DNA of 64,000 bases, taken from Batillaria attramentaria. Taxonomy: Eukaryota > Mollusca > Gastropoda > Batillariidae. The stretch is taken from the NCBI GenBank assembly GCA_018292915.2, contig JACVVK020000087.1:1202001-1266000 (forward strand), given 5' to 3'. Every line of letters starts with the position of its first letter. Within the stretch, counting starts at the first letter, position 1. This document shows, piece by piece, positions 1 to 11,856 of the stretch. Below the pieces are notes generated by a model that saw only the letters and a program-made list of their open reading frames with translations, ran no database searches and was not told the DNA's origin. A program made the position numbers and the translations under genes.

Positions 1-1421
1 TTTTGTTTTTCTAAAGCAAAAAGCCTGAATAGATTTCTGAGGATCACAGCGGGCAGCCTGCAAGATTGCATGTGTAATAAGGCACTGGCAGAAACCAATT
101 TCATTCATATCTGAGAAACGGACCGTTAATTATGTCATAAACTTACACACACACACACACACACACACACGCAAACACACACAGCGGGTGGCCAAGGCTA
201 AGCAAAACGTTTCGGGTTCAGATCTGTCCTTGGTCTTTGCAAGGGCCTGACATTTGCTGCATAACTGCGTATGTTAGAGTGCTTTACACCATAAACCGTG
301 TCCCGTCCCTTAATTCATCCCAACAGCACTCCGTTTCCGTGTTCGTGTGCACATGTCAAGTTTCTCTCGTCCCCACGCATACCTGTGTCAGTGAACAGCG
401 TGCATGCCAACACTAATGCGTCCGTCGAACCTATTATAGGTTTCCGGTGAGAACATTAGACGGTGTTTTCAACGGAAACAGGATACTCAAAACGTATACA
501 TCAAGCTGAAGCGGCGTAGCTAAGTGGACAACATCGTATTTTTGTTTCGCCATCACTTCCGGAATGTGATACACATACCACAACTTCTGAAGTCAACCGC
601 CTTACCTGCATTGGCCAACCTGTTGGATCTGTGATTCCAAAAATTAACCAGAAAACACACAATAAACCTTAAAAAGCAGACACTTGGCATTCTTACCTGT
701 AATCTACAAACCAGTCGTGCCTTTTAGAGCTTTCGAATGTCGTCTGCACGGGCCTCGCTTCTGCGCACCTGTCGTGTAGCGTCCTAACCAAAAATATGCC
801 GTGTGTGACCTACTTCTTTCCGTTTCGGCTGTGGTGCTCTGCCCTTGCCGTTGGGGATCTAATCCGATTGCGTACTCATGCGACGTCCCCAGCTCTAGCC
901 TAATTACAGATGATACCATTGTTTGTGACATGTCCAGACGGAACAGTAACTGCAACACACCTCTCATGAGTGGTTACCGACACCGATGTTGAAACTTATT
1001 TTTCAAGTTTTAACCAAATGTGGGGTGGGAGACACTGCGGAGAGGACTCGGGACTGGACTCGGACTCAGTACTCGTAGTGACGGACCGACGACTGACGGA
1101 GTCGGTCGCCGCCGGAGCGAACTGACTCGGACGAAGGGAATGCGGGCCCTAGTAGGGTGGGAGAGGTGTCGTCCTTGTTCCAATAACTCAAAAATATCTC
1201 GTTAGCAACAGCATGGTGGCTAGCCGGCTGAACTTGACTGAGGTCAGTGTTAGCACTGAAGAAAGAATTTCATTTCAAAGTGCAGTGAAACCGGCACATA
1301 TCGTACTGACGACAGCCGGCGCCGGCCGCCGGACTGGCCGGGCTCAGTCAACCCGGCTCACACTAACCGACTCACTCGATCAGTGCCAGTCAGTCACCGT
1401 CACCATCACACACACACACCG

Positions 1422-1463
<42 letters not shown>

Positions 1464-1520
1464 ACTGCCGGACTGACACAGTCGCGTGCACTGACTCGGA
1501 CCGGCACCGGCACACACCGG

Positions 1521-1551
<31 letters not shown>

Positions 1552-1555
1552 CGCG

Positions 1556-1608
<53 letters not shown>

Positions 1609-1885
1609 ACTGACTAGTATCCCGGCCTCTCTCTCTCTCTCTCAGAGTCTCTGTGTGCCGGCCGAGCCGGGTCCGTGCCTGCGCGCACGCGTGAGTTCCT
1701 CAAGGAGCGGCCAGCATGACGTCAATCAAATATGACGTCAGTCCGGACGGACTCCGAAATGGCACTTATACGGCTTGGCGTATAATAATGATGCACTGAC
1801 GTGCTTCGTTTCATTGATATTTGTTAAGCGCGGCGTGTGGTTTATGGAAGAAATGTGCCGGCTTGGAGCACACACTTTCAACTGA
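1..1885. other. Intergenic, microsatellite-rich, GC-rich stretch
   Basis: I see no recognisable gene. The stretch holds (CA)n tracts at about 144-181, 1408-1462 and 1518-1605, the last interrupted by a (CG)n run at 1551-1564 of alternating purine-pyrimidine type. From about 1018 to 1700 it is GC-rich, with short degenerate GGACTCGG/GCCGG-like repeats. Two perfect TGACGTCA sites lie near 1717 and 1733. Open frames here are short, or are Cys-Val and His-Thr readings of the dinucleotide repeats. Confidence 0.6.
1717..1740. promoter_or_regulatory. Pair of consensus CRE sites (TGACGTCA)
   Basis: Two perfect 8-bp palindromes TGACGTCA lie at 1717-1724 and 1733-1740, 16 bp centre to centre, in a GC-rich stretch. 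A TATA-like GTATAATAAT follows near 1780. Such sites bind CREB/ATF proteins in animals. No coding exon follows on +, so the target is unknown. It could be an unannotated transcript, or the 3' side of the LINE remnant on the - strand. Confidence 0.35.
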
Positions 1886-2900
1886 TGATAAGACATAAGA
1901 CATAAGATATTTTATTCAATCCCATAAAGGGGAAATTACAATGCCTGCTCCACCTCCTTTGATTTAAAAAAAAAAAAAAATATCACGTTCCCACAAATAC
2001 CCACTCACTCTGATGCACACACACATTCACGCACTCTCTAAACATAAAAACTTAAAAGTATACAAACACGTAAATACAAAATAGATTAATAACCGAAAAA
2101 CTCTAAAAGGTATCACTTTCGTTAGATTGTCCCCTCTTGTAAAAACCATTTGCTGTGGTGATGGCCCGCGGGAGGAATGACCGCTTGTATCTTTCTGTGC
2201 GTGCGGCAGGCAGTCTCCACCTACCACTTCTGTCGATGCGTCGATCGTCAAACTCAGTCCTCAAGGGGTGAGTGTCATCAGTCAGTATGGTCGAAGTTTT
2301 GTCCGTCAGTCGTCGGTGGTAGAGCGTATCGAAGTCCGCCTGCCGCCTGCCGACCACTCCCCCCGCTTTCCTCACCACTTTGTCCACCCGCCCCTTTTCC
2401 CTAGAAGGTAGGTTCCCTCCCCAACACACTGCCCCAAAAGTCAAAACGCTGCTAATAGTGGAAGAATAAACACTTTGTAAAATATCACAGCGGACATCAA
2501 AAGATTTTAGTTTTCTGAGGCAGTACAGCCGAGGCTGGACTTTCGTAACCAAAGAGTTAATGTTTTCTTGCCAGTTCAGTTTGTTGTCAAGTACGACACC
2601 GAGATACCTGTACGAATCAACCCTCTCCACTACTTTTCCGTTGATCCGCACAGGGTCTGGAGTGTCGCTACTGCGACAGATCATTAAATGAGGTTACGAC
2701 CGACTTTTTTGGCACGGGTATGATCCACGAAGTTTTCCAACTCTGAGGGACATGACAGAGTTTAAAACACCAGTTAAAAATCACAGTAAAAATGTATGAA
2801 AGCTGGTCGGCGCATGTCTTTAAAACTCTGGGTGAGATGCCGTCTGGTCCTGCTGCTTTCCTGGGATTTCCAGTCCTTTCCAGCGACTGAATTAACAAAG
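1886..2900 (-). pseudogene. LINE (CR1/Rex-like) ORF2 remnant, 5'-truncated and internally deleted
   Basis: On the minus strand 2898-2700 encodes the start of a reverse transcriptase domain: KAAGPDGISPRVLK, then VPQSWKTSWIIPVPKK. Minus 2684-2103 encodes the C-terminal part, with VDSYRYLGVVLDNKLNWQ and a Cys/Trp-rich tail typical of non-LTR RT thumb regions. The segment between them, which should carry the catalytic F/YxDD motif, is missing, and the reading frame changes at about 2684-2700. The element therefore cannot be active. Its 3' end lies at 1886-1940, with the phrase TTATGGGATTGAATAAAAT (read on minus) and short tandem ATAAGAC units at the very end, as in CR1-like LINE tails. The clade is inferred from general appearance only. 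Confidence 0.75.
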
Positions 2901-3073
2901 ATTTTTTTTTTGTTTGCTTGTTTTTTTAAAGAGACACTGACATCATCTGCATACAGTATGAGCGACTGATTTTGAGATCATAGTCTATGCGCTGTCCGGC
3001 TAATGAAGTACGCCGGGTTTACGTCAAAAGTATAAGAGCGACCACCTCAGTGCAAAATTCAGTCACTGCCGGC

Positions 3074-3077
<4 letters not shown>

Positions 3078-3120
<43 letters not shown>

Positions 3121-3125
3121 GGCCG

Positions 3126-3190
<65 letters not shown>
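3078..3190. repeat. (CA)n microsatellite, two blocks
   Basis: Two long CA blocks are separated by a CCGGCCGG-like interruption at 3119-3126 and followed by another GGCCGGCGG. The unit resembles the GCCGG-flanked CA blocks at 1408-1605, so the two areas may share a duplicated origin. Confidence 0.9.
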
Positions 3191-3192
<2 letters not shown>

Positions 3193-4026
3193 CCGGCGGC
3201 AAGTGAGTGATGACTGAGTCGTCAGTGCCGACGTCATCAGTATCAGTAAAGACGGCCGCCTTGGAAACACGCTGATTTCAAACTTTCTACTACATTTTTT
3301 TTTTTTTTTTTTTTTGTTGGGGAGGGGGGGGGGGATAGACAGCATGAATACGGACTCTGAACAGAGTGAATTTTGGAGGTGGTCCCTTTTATGATTTTGA
3401 CGTAAACCGTCCCTCATGACAGTGCTGGTGAACCCATGTTAGATCTCAAAATCGGTCATACTATATATATAGATATAGTGTCTCTGGTGTCATAACAGCA
3501 GAAGCGAACTACCCCCTCCACATAAATCATTAATTTTTACACCCCGGCCTAGAGCTCCAGCTCACTTGCACTCAGTACTGAACTTCCAACAACTACCATC
3601 ACTGCCTCTTCGCGCGCGAACTATTGAAGTTGACGTTTCAATGGGATCCTCTCCTTTTTGTTTTCAGTTTGTTTTTGTTTTTCTTCTGGCACGTGACACT
3701 AGTGCAGACTGATGTATCAATAATTTAACCACCAAGACCGGCTTGGCCTTGTGCAGTGTGTTTACAACTAAATCATAGTCAGTACAGCTCCAGTTTAGAG
3801 CTGCCCGCCGCAGCTGTCACCTGCTCAGTAATAGAAAACCGGCTGAATGTCTGTCAGTGATGTGTGACAGGCTGACGATGTTAGTGATCAGTCTAGGCGG
3901 ATCCAGACTCAAGGTGGAGGGTCCGAGATTCAGTTCAGTTGCAATAGCGCGGTTGCCGGTTAGAAGAGTCGGGTGCTCTCCAGCGCCGGAGACGCGAACG
4001 GTCCTCCTGATGTGGGCTACGCATGC
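3191..4026. other. Intergenic; no gene recognised
   Basis: This holds a poly-T run followed by a poly-G run at about 3295-3334 and generic unique sequence. No exon-like conserved reading frame is visible until the SAP-domain exon that begins at about 4027. Confidence 0.5.
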
Positions 4027-4211
4027 GATGGCGAGCAACGTGAGCGTTTCGACCGGCGAAGATGTTCGCGATAAAATTAAATCAATGAAAGTTCCTGAAC
4101 TGAAAAAAATATCTGAAAGACAAGGGCGTGCATTTTAGTGGCTACACAAAAGCGCAGCTTATCACTCTACCCCTTGAAGCAGATCGGCAGTCGCTTCAGT
4201 CAACCGAGAGG
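4027..4211 (+). pseudogene. SAP-like domain first exon with a frameshift
   Basis: An ATG at 4027 opens MASNVSVSTGEDVRDKIKSM, followed by KVPELKKISERQGRAF. A stop codon then intervenes. Shifting the frame by one base restores FSGYTKAQLITLPLEADRQ and reaches a candidate donor (GAG|GTAGGC) at about 4211. The KVPELKK...GxxFSGYTKAQL pattern is that of a SAP-type helix-extension-helix DNA-binding motif, common at the N-terminus of transposon-derived genes in invertebrates. The one-base slip could be a real lesion or an assembly error. No downstream exon was found. I infer a remnant of a domesticated or mobile gene. Confidence 0.5.
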
Positions 4212-4294
4212 TAGGCGGTGTAAACAGTAAAGGTCAAGTCGACCTGTGACTTGTGGCTTGCCACTAATTTTTATTCAAGCACTTTGGCTGTTTA

Positions 4295-4627
4295 TCAGTG
4301 CGAACTGAACTTTTGCTTGGAATTGAAAGTCTTTCTTTCTTGATTTTTGGTTCCATAACCATTGTGTTCAAACAATGTAGGTACCGGGACAGAATTTGTC
4401 CGCTTGTACCCGGCGAAATAGCGGCTGCACACGCTAGGCCACCGAGACGGGTCGACGTTCTGCATTCGAATCGCTTTTATCCACAAATTTCTTGAAACTT
4501 TTGAAGAAAAGGGCTCAAACTGAACGATCTCACCATTAGGTAAGACCATCTCTGGGAATTTCTCCAGCTTATCTGATTTTCTCGAGCCATTTTGGCAGCC
4601 GGTCGCAACGCACTGGTAGTGCGGCAT
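4295..4627 (-). CDS. THAP-like zinc-finger domain protein fragment
   Basis: The minus-strand frame from the ATG at 4627 reads MPHYQCVATGCQNGSRKSDK, later LWIKAIRMQNVDPSRW, then VCSRYFAGYK and VPTLF. This follows the THAP (C2CH) layout: two N-terminal Cys four residues apart, a conserved Trp in the middle, a Cys-x2-His position, and a terminal (A)VPTxF box. The expected zinc-binding His is Tyr here (CSRYF), so metal binding may be impaired. The frame stays open for about 110 residues and ends without a catalytic domain. An upstream in-frame ATG exists at 4699. It lies 84 bp from, and convergent to, the SAP-like exon. Both are probably leftovers of transposon-type genes. Confidence 0.5.
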   Translation of the reverse strand: MPHYQCVATGCQNGSRKSDKLEKFPEMVLPNGEIVQFEPFSSKVSRNLWIKAIRMQNVDPSRWPSVCSRYFAGYKRTNSVPVPTLFEHNGYGTKNQERKTFNSKQKFSSH

Positions 4628-4798
4628 CGTGTGTGACTCGAGTAGCCCACATGCCGAGTCTATCAAGCCTAGTCTCGGTCCAAAATCGCGCACGTTCACG
4701 CATGTTCACGCGCTATAACGAGAATCGGCAACCGCGGTATTGCCGGTGCCGAGCGGACTTCATTAATGCGGAGAAACTCGCCTAGGCTGAAGACTGAT

Positions 4799-4967
4799 TA
4801 TGTTTGGGAGTTTAACGTCCTTTTTCACCACATACAGGTGATATCAAAGACGGGGCAACAATGAAAAAGCCAGCACAAATATTTGGCCCCAACCGGGATA
4901 CGAACTCACGACGTGACCCGAGCATTAGAAGTCCAACGCTCTACCATTCGGCCACCCCGGCTCCCCT
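4799..4967 (-). repeat. tRNA-derived SINE copy (family A), minus strand
   Basis: Reading on minus, the copy begins GGGAGCCGGGGTGGCCGAAT, which contains a tRNA A-box-like region. It then has a B-box-like stretch around 4915, the GGGGCCAAATATTTGTGCTGG core, and a tail with GGACGTTAAACTCCCAAAC. The same consensus recurs on + at 11111, 15463, 38540, 40817, 50345 and 50637. The tRNA-like head cannot fold as an intact tRNA gene and is followed by unrelated body sequence. Confidence 0.8.
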
Positions 4968-5035
4968 GAAGACTGATTAGACAAAAAAGTAGTCAAGGCT
5001 GTTTGACGTTGACTGAAGTGGTCATTGCGGTGGTA

Positions 5036-5200
5036 ATTAATAATAATAATATTAACAATAATAAGCTCATTGATATAGGCGCTTTACTGATCCCAAATAT
5101 TTGGCTCAAAGCGCCGCGAGCTAAACCCAACAGGCACGCTCACGTGAATCACACGCATTCTCTCACACACTGGACATGAACACATTACAATGCAACCTCG
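5036..5200 (-). repeat. Truncated SINE (family B), minus strand
   Basis: An (ATT)n-type tail at 5036-5063 is followed by GGCGCTTTACTGATCCC, CAAAGCGCCGCGAGCTAAAC and TTCTCTCACACACTGGACAT. The same string of blocks is present at 17664-17780 in this orientation and at about 18935-19010 inverted. Only the 3' part is present here. Confidence 0.7.
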
Positions 5201-6940
5201 AGGCCAGCAGTCCGCCCGCGTCATATTGCGTCACACTCCGGCGGGCGGTCGACGCTAGCCAGGCACCTCAGTCGGCGATTTCGCACCCTCTTGTGAATAC
5301 GGCGGTCACTCAGTCACTTGTTCGGGTATTGGCCAGGTAATAAATAGCCAACGGCACACTCAGTCAGTGATGGGCCCCGTACAACTTGCCCCAACCACTT
5401 CCCACTGGCGTGAGGGCGGTAGACAACAAGAGACAAGGAGCGTGCCCACGCCTTGCCTGATAGTGTTGTAGAGTGGTGTCTAGTGCTGTTTAGTGGTCTC
5501 GTGCGTTTGGGTAATAAGTCTTGTCATACAGTATGGCGGGGGGGGGGGGGGGGGGGGGGTAGGGCTGCGGACAGTCATAGTTATTATGAAGCGGGACGCG
5601 ACTGGCTGAATTCTGGAGGCTCGACCCTTTTGATTGACAGGAGTGGAGTCGTCCATTCCGGAAGATTTGCAGTCATTCGCCTCCGGACACACCGCAGCCG
5701 TTCAGCTTCTACAGATCACAGACAAAGACTGCAAATAATTTCTACACTCTGGCACCTGCAGTGACTTGAAATATCAGACAGCACCCTTCCTTCAAAACAA
5801 TTTTCCCTACCAAAACAGACAATGCTTTCCAGGAGCAAGACGTGCAAGTTGACACGCTGCATGCCAGATATTGAAAGCGTAGTTTTAATAGTCTACTGAT
5901 GTCGCGGCCTGGGCCGCGTTTCTTAAGGCCAGCGTTCCGAAACGTTCCGGGGCGCTTTGCTATGAAACCGTTTGCAAGCAACTTGCCCGCGGCGTGCGAA
6001 AAAAGCGCTCGCGTGCGCAGTCTGAAGCAAGTTCGCCGCGAACAAAAGGTCACGTGGTCAGTTTCTATGTAAACAAAGATGGCGGCGCCCACCGAAGGCC
6101 TCGTTGAAGTGGAACTAAGAAATGGCTTAAAATGAATTTGCGGGTGGATGGAGACCTTCTGTCCCAACTTGTAATTACGAAATACGAATACGAAGTACGA
6201 AAATAATTTGAGCTAATTGCACCGGGCCGTGGTCGCCAGTCATTCAGGGATATGTTGTGCGTGTTTGTGGGGAAGGAGTGGTCAAAGTGAGTACGAAGGG
6301 TGTCTTACGTCTCCGTTTTGCCTCTCCTGAAATCCAGGATGTGTCTTCCCCGAACACTCATGGGTTACCCGAGCTAGTCGCGGCCTTGCCTTTCCCACAT
6401 ACTAACTTGAATAGCTCAATGGAAACCGTGCATTCTGTTATGCCTGCCCTGCACACGCCCAAGGATAATGTTACCCTTCAAGTCACGTCTGCCATTTTCC
6501 AACATTTCAAACCCACCCACTCGCAAACCCAAATATTCAGGTCAAATGCACTTTCGAGAACTACTGAAACATCCAGGAAAAGTGGGGAAATTTATTTTAA
6601 TAATACCGGTCGGTCCTCATGCACTGACCTGTGTCTTACTCCCTAGCCTGCGCCTCATCTATATGTTCCCATCTGTGACCAACAGACTGATGTACTGCAT
6701 GGTCATCATCACTCGCGAAGGACAAACAGCAGCAACAATGAATGAGGCCCGATGAAATCTGCATACCGGCCTGCCAGGCCGGCGCGCGAACCTCAGCCGC
6801 TCGAGTCTCTCAGTGGATCCGCCTCGGCTGTGACTGAATCAGATCAAGTTTCAGCGCCCCTCCATATAACCGCAAATGTCTCCACATCACGGCCAGTGCT
6901 CGTTTCCGGTCGTCTAAACAGGCTGGTAAGTGCCTATGGT
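5201..6940. other. Intergenic, GC-rich with a CpG-rich patch and a YY1-like start context
   Basis: A poly-G tract lies at 5537-5559. From about 5900 to 6100 the sequence is CpG-rich and resembles a promoter, ending in ACAAAGATGGCGGCGCC. This matches the YY1/initiator-type AAGATGGCGGC context. The ATG at 6079 opens only an 18-codon frame (MAAPTEGLVEVELRNGLK) before a stop. It could be the first exon of a small or decayed gene, but no donor or partner exon is recognised. Confidence 0.4.
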
Positions 6941-6949
6941 TAATACCAG

Positions 6950-7166
6950 ATGTTTCGGCCAGAGGGCATTTCTGTATCAAGCCCCTTTTGTCTGGAATTC
7001 TCTTCGCTCCTACTCAGACTACGTACTCTCTTTTAAATCCCAGTTAAAAAAAACTTACCAGTTCCACGTCGCCTATGATTAACTGCCGGTCTGCATCTCT
7101 CGGACTGGGAATTGTGGTGTCAGTCCCCGCGCTGCTCATAGCCAGTGTGCATGCAGTGCGGCATGG

Positions 7167-7204
<38 letters not shown>

Positions 7205-7480
7205 ATGTCAGTGTGACGGTGTGTGCACGGTGTGTGTGTGTGTGTGTGTGTGTCAGTGTGCGCCAGTGTGCGCGCGCGTGTGCTGGTTGCCTCTCGGCTT
7301 GTGTGTTCCCCAAGCATGTATGATGGTTGTCACTCTGTGTGTTTCTCATACATGTGATGTCTTTATGTATTTATATCTTTGTTCTTCATAATTTATATAT
7401 GTTAATCGTGTCACTTCGTAAAGCGCTTAGAGCCCACAATGGTGGTGATTTCGCACTATATAAGAATTATTATTATTATT
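6950..7480 (+). pseudogene. LINE ORF2 3' end fragment with tail
   Basis: In one + frame, 6964-7080 reads RAFLYQAPFVWNSLRSYSDY, then VLSFKSQLKKTYQFH and a stop. This is the familiar W-N-S-L ... F-K-S-x-L-K-T C-terminus of non-LTR retrotransposon ORF2 proteins. After a (TG)n block (7166-7255) the tail has AAAGCGCTTAGAGCCC, CACTATATAAGAATTATT and an (ATT)n end, the usual 3' terminus of such elements. The element is 5'-truncated and inactive. Confidence 0.7.
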
Positions 7481-7922
7481 AAAGGCTAGTCGGAGTCTCG
7501 GTCCGCTATCTGAATTTCGCACTTTTACTCGATTCAAGTCCTCGATCAGTTTCAGCATGCCCGCATACTTTCGATACTGAAGTTGCAGTAGTAAACAGTT
7601 CATCGAAACTCATTATTCAGTGCCGACAAAAATAATTCTGCTACCTACCTATATTTTGCTATTACACCATATGACTTGGTTGCATACCGACAGATCCGTC
7701 CCTGAGCCGGCTGTCAGTCCCTGAAGTGTCTTCTAGTGATCTGAAGAGTTAAAACTATATTCCTAGAGTTTAAGATTTGTATGTGGCAGTATGTGCAAGT
7801 TTACTTACTAAAACTATTTACATGTTCACACAATCGCCCTCGGAGGAAAAAGCCGAAAGGAGAAGAAGGAGGCGACTTTCTGACGTGCGTAAGAGAGGCT
7901 CTGGTCCGTCAGTGAACTGAAG
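7481..7922 (+). promoter_or_regulatory. Presumed promoter and 5' UTR of the SLC13 gene
   Basis: This is the sequence between the LINE tail and the SLC13 start codon. No clear TATA box was found. The purine-rich stretch from about 7845 to 7922 directly precedes the ATG and is probably 5' UTR. The transcription start is not determined by what I can see. Confidence 0.35.
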
Positions 7923-9625
7923 ATGAGTCTGCTACAGAATGCACGTGCCGTATGGCGTACGCTGGTGGTCATCTTGACCCCGACACTGCTTCTGCCGCTC
8001 ATTGTGCGATCCTCACAGGTAAGCAGTTGATGGTGTACTTATGAACGTGGTCCATTTACATGTGTTTATAGGTTTATAGCTGCGGATACGAAAACTGACC
8101 AGAAAGCTACACTGAGCCATCGTGACAGAAATCAGTCACAGAAGCCCCCAGATTTCCACAAAATGATGTGTGCAAGATTTACTTGTGTGCGTGACTGAGG
8201 GTTTTTTTGTTTTTTTTTAGTGCAAGTTTTATTCGTTATTATTATGCCGTATTATTTTTTTTTTTTTACAGTGGCCTATAATTTCTCTTCAGTTCTGGGA
8301 TTAATCAAGTAATTTGAATCGAATTGAATTGAATCCCAGGAGTCTCGCTGTGGTTACGTGGTGCTGGTGATGGCGGTGTACTGGGTCACGGAGGCACTGC
8401 CACTTGCTGTCACCGCCCTGCTACCTGTCGTACTCTTCCCGCTGCTTGGGGTCATGAAGTCCAGAGACGTGGGCACGATGTATTTCAAGGTATGCGGGTG
8501 TGATATGGTACCGCCCGCTAATTTCAAACGTACACGCAGGTGCCGCTATGTTCGAACGCCGTTTTCAAAGCTCTAACTGATGTGGTTTGAAGGATGTTTC
8601 TTTTGCACTTGGCGACCTGACCTTTTTCGTGGCTTCTAATAATAGAGAAATACGATTTTCTTTGAGCTAGCGGTCAAAGTTGCCACGAAAAATGCATGCT
8701 TGCTGCGGTTCTGTGTATGCAAGGGAGACAACTTTTGCCATATGGCAGGCAATAATCTCTTAAATAGGCTGAAAATGAACTGTGCCGGTGAATGCGACAG
8801 AATTCACCGCCTCTGTGCACACTGTGAAATACCACGTTTACCACAGAGCCATAACTGTCCACTTTCCTTGTCACCGAGCGTATGTTTGTTGTTTCTTTTT
8901 TTATATAGTAATTCTGATAAGCTCACCACGGTCAACGTTCTTTCAGTCAGTTATAGTGCCCCCCGTGCCCGTTTGGAACTCCTTGCCATCTTCTCTGAGA
9001 AACATCCCTTCCCTCCGGCAGTTTAAAGCACAACTCAAAACACATCTTTTCAAGCTAGCGTTTAATCTTTAAGTTTAAACTCCACCACCTGTATTGATGT
9101 GTATACTGAAATGTGTGCATGTGAATGTTGTGTGTATGCATGAGCAAAAAGCGCATTGAGTGCTTTCCTAAGCAGAACTCCGCGCTCTACAAGTGTAATA
9201 TATTATTCTTATTAATTAGTTGTCTCGGCTCAGGTCTCGGTTAACCTGTTTCGGGTCGTTACTGAGACTAACGTAGTGAAAGCCGATGGCCGGTACAGAC
9301 GGAGTTGCGTCAGTCTTTGTGTTGAAATACCAAACTCCGCAGACACTCCGCTGGCGACAAGATGCATGGCATAACTGATACTGGGACTGTTCAGCAGAAA
9401 CTGAATTTCAAGTTCTCAAAGCAGGATTTGACGACTTGTTTTTCATATTATTGATAATCCGTTTCAGCATTACTCAGTGGCAACTGTTTCCGTTCTGATG
9501 CCTATTGTTGTGTGTTTTTCATCTTTTCTTTTTAAAGTTGGTGTATATTGTGCTAGGGAAGCGTGTCAACGGATATTCTGAAAGAAAGGTGTCCATGGCC
9601 ACCGACGGTATGTGTGTGTGTGTGC

Positions 9626-9695
<70 letters not shown>

Positions 9696-11554
9696 AGGAC
9701 GTTCTGTTCTTCTTGATGGGGACGCTAGTGGTTGCCGCAGCAACGGAGGAAACTAAGCTCCATAGGCGGTTCGCCCTTAGATTCCTTCTACTGGTGGGAG
9801 TGAAACCAAGAAGGTTAGAATCTGACGTTTTGTCTCCATTGTCAGTTTGTCTGTCTGTCTGACTGTCTCTCCGCGGTCCCTTTATCTGTCTCGCTGTGTT
9901 GTTTCTTGTTGGCTAAGCCGGTCTTGCAGTGGCGGCGGAAGATGGAACTGATTTCCGGAGGCGCGGGGGTGGGGGTGGGGTGGTGGGGGTGCACGGTTTC
10001 CCCGCAAAAATCCACGACTGGGGGGTGGGGATGGGGGGTGTTCAAGTAAGTGCACCTCGATACAAAAACCAATAACAACGGGAGGGGGGGGGGGCGTGGC
10101 GGGATTATGGATCTGTTAAGATCAGGCTCTACTAGTTTGTTTGTTTGTTTTTTGTTTGTTTGTTGTTTTTTGGGTTTTTTTTTTTTGTTTTGTTTGGGGG
10201 GGGTCTTCTTCTTCTCTTTTCTTTTTCTTCCTTTTTTTCCCCTCGTTCATAGGATTTTAGGAGGGGGGGTACTGGGGGGGGGGTACTCTGTCTCCCCCAC
10301 CCCCCACCAGGTTCCGAAGCGTATGTCTTGGAACCTCACCGTCTACTGATGCAGAGAATCTTCACACTACTGAACTAAGATAATGTTGAGTATTATAATC
10401 ATTAGTGGCAGTAGTGGTGGAAACATCATAATTGTCGCCGTCGTCGTCGTCGCCGTCTTTGTCGTCACTCGTCATCATCATCATCAGTATTCTTACTACG
10501 CTGATTTTCTTGCACCCACTGTGAACGTTTCGTTTCGCCGGTGAACGTTTACTGTGACAAGAATTTTGTCAGTCTGTTTGCCTGTCTCAGTGTTGTGTGT
10601 ATGTTTGCTTGTGTGTCCAGACTGTTGCTTGGCGTTATGCTGGTGACCTGGTTCCTGTCCATGTGGATGACTAACGTCGCCACAACCGCCATGATGACGC
10701 CCATTGCACGTGTACTGCTCGCGCGCCTGTTTGACGCAAAACGCCAGCAAAGACAGGCCCTTAAAGGTCCGGTACAGCGACAAAAATTGATGTTTTGTGC
10801 CTAGAGTATTTGAGAAAGTTTTTTGTTTTTTTTTTTGTTTTTGTTTTTTCAGGGAAGGAATTCAAGTAACACAGGATCATTTGTTTTAATCGCTCATTTT
10901 CCAGATTGTTCAGAGTTACGGATTATGCGGAATTTTTCCACAGCACAATAATCAAGCTAAATTTCAGCTTCATTTGATTTATCAGTTTTGAGCTTCACGT
11001 ACAACCGAATTTTTTCGCGTTTGGGAGGTTTTGGGTTTATAGGTCGCGGGCATTTAGAACGGTTTGCCAGTCAAATTGTGATTTGATATGGGGTCCTTGC
11101 TGGTCAGGGGATCCGGGGTGGCCGAATGGTAGAGCGTTGGACTTCCAATGCTCGTATCCCGGCTGGGGCCAAATATTTATGCTGGCTGTTTCATCGTTGC
11201 CCCGTCTTTGATATCACCGGTATGGGGTGGAAAAGGACGTTAAACCCCCAAACACCCACCCACCGACCCTTGCTGGTCGGTAAGTCCAATGCTCCTACGG
11301 CATACTGAATCACGTGCAACTCACAAATCTTCCCCAAATGCCCGCGCCCTTTAAATGAAAACTTTCGTGGAGACTGATAACCAACAGATCTGTACTCGAC
11401 GTCAGATGACTTAAGATGTGGGTCTCAAGTTTAGGGTGGCAGTTCGAATCTTTGAATGGCATGATAACGACAACATTATTTTGCACTTGTATTTTTGTTG
11501 CCCCGTATTTGAAATCACCCGAAGCTGGTGGAAAAGGACGTTCACCCCTACCCC

Positions 11555-11653
<99 letters not shown>

Positions 11654-11767
11654 GCACCTATCGTATGTTTTTGTAATGCCCCTTCGCCCCCCCCCCCCCC
11701 CCACCACCACCACCACCACCACACCCCCGAGGAACTCACACACGCAACACTGTCCACCTCTGATCAA

Positions 11768-11856
<89 letters not shown>

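Noticed and set aside
1380..1613. Several open frames of Cys-Val, His-Thr or Val-Cys repeats, also near 3019-3217, 11310-11938, 17458-17770, 20695-20997 and 23744-24134
   Set aside because: They are translations of (CA)n/(TG)n runs, open in several frames on both strands, without any conserved domain.
6079..6135. Short frame MAAPTEGLVEVELRNGLK with a good start context
   Set aside because: It stops after 18 codons, has no donor before the stop and no partner exon. Kept only as a note in the region entry.
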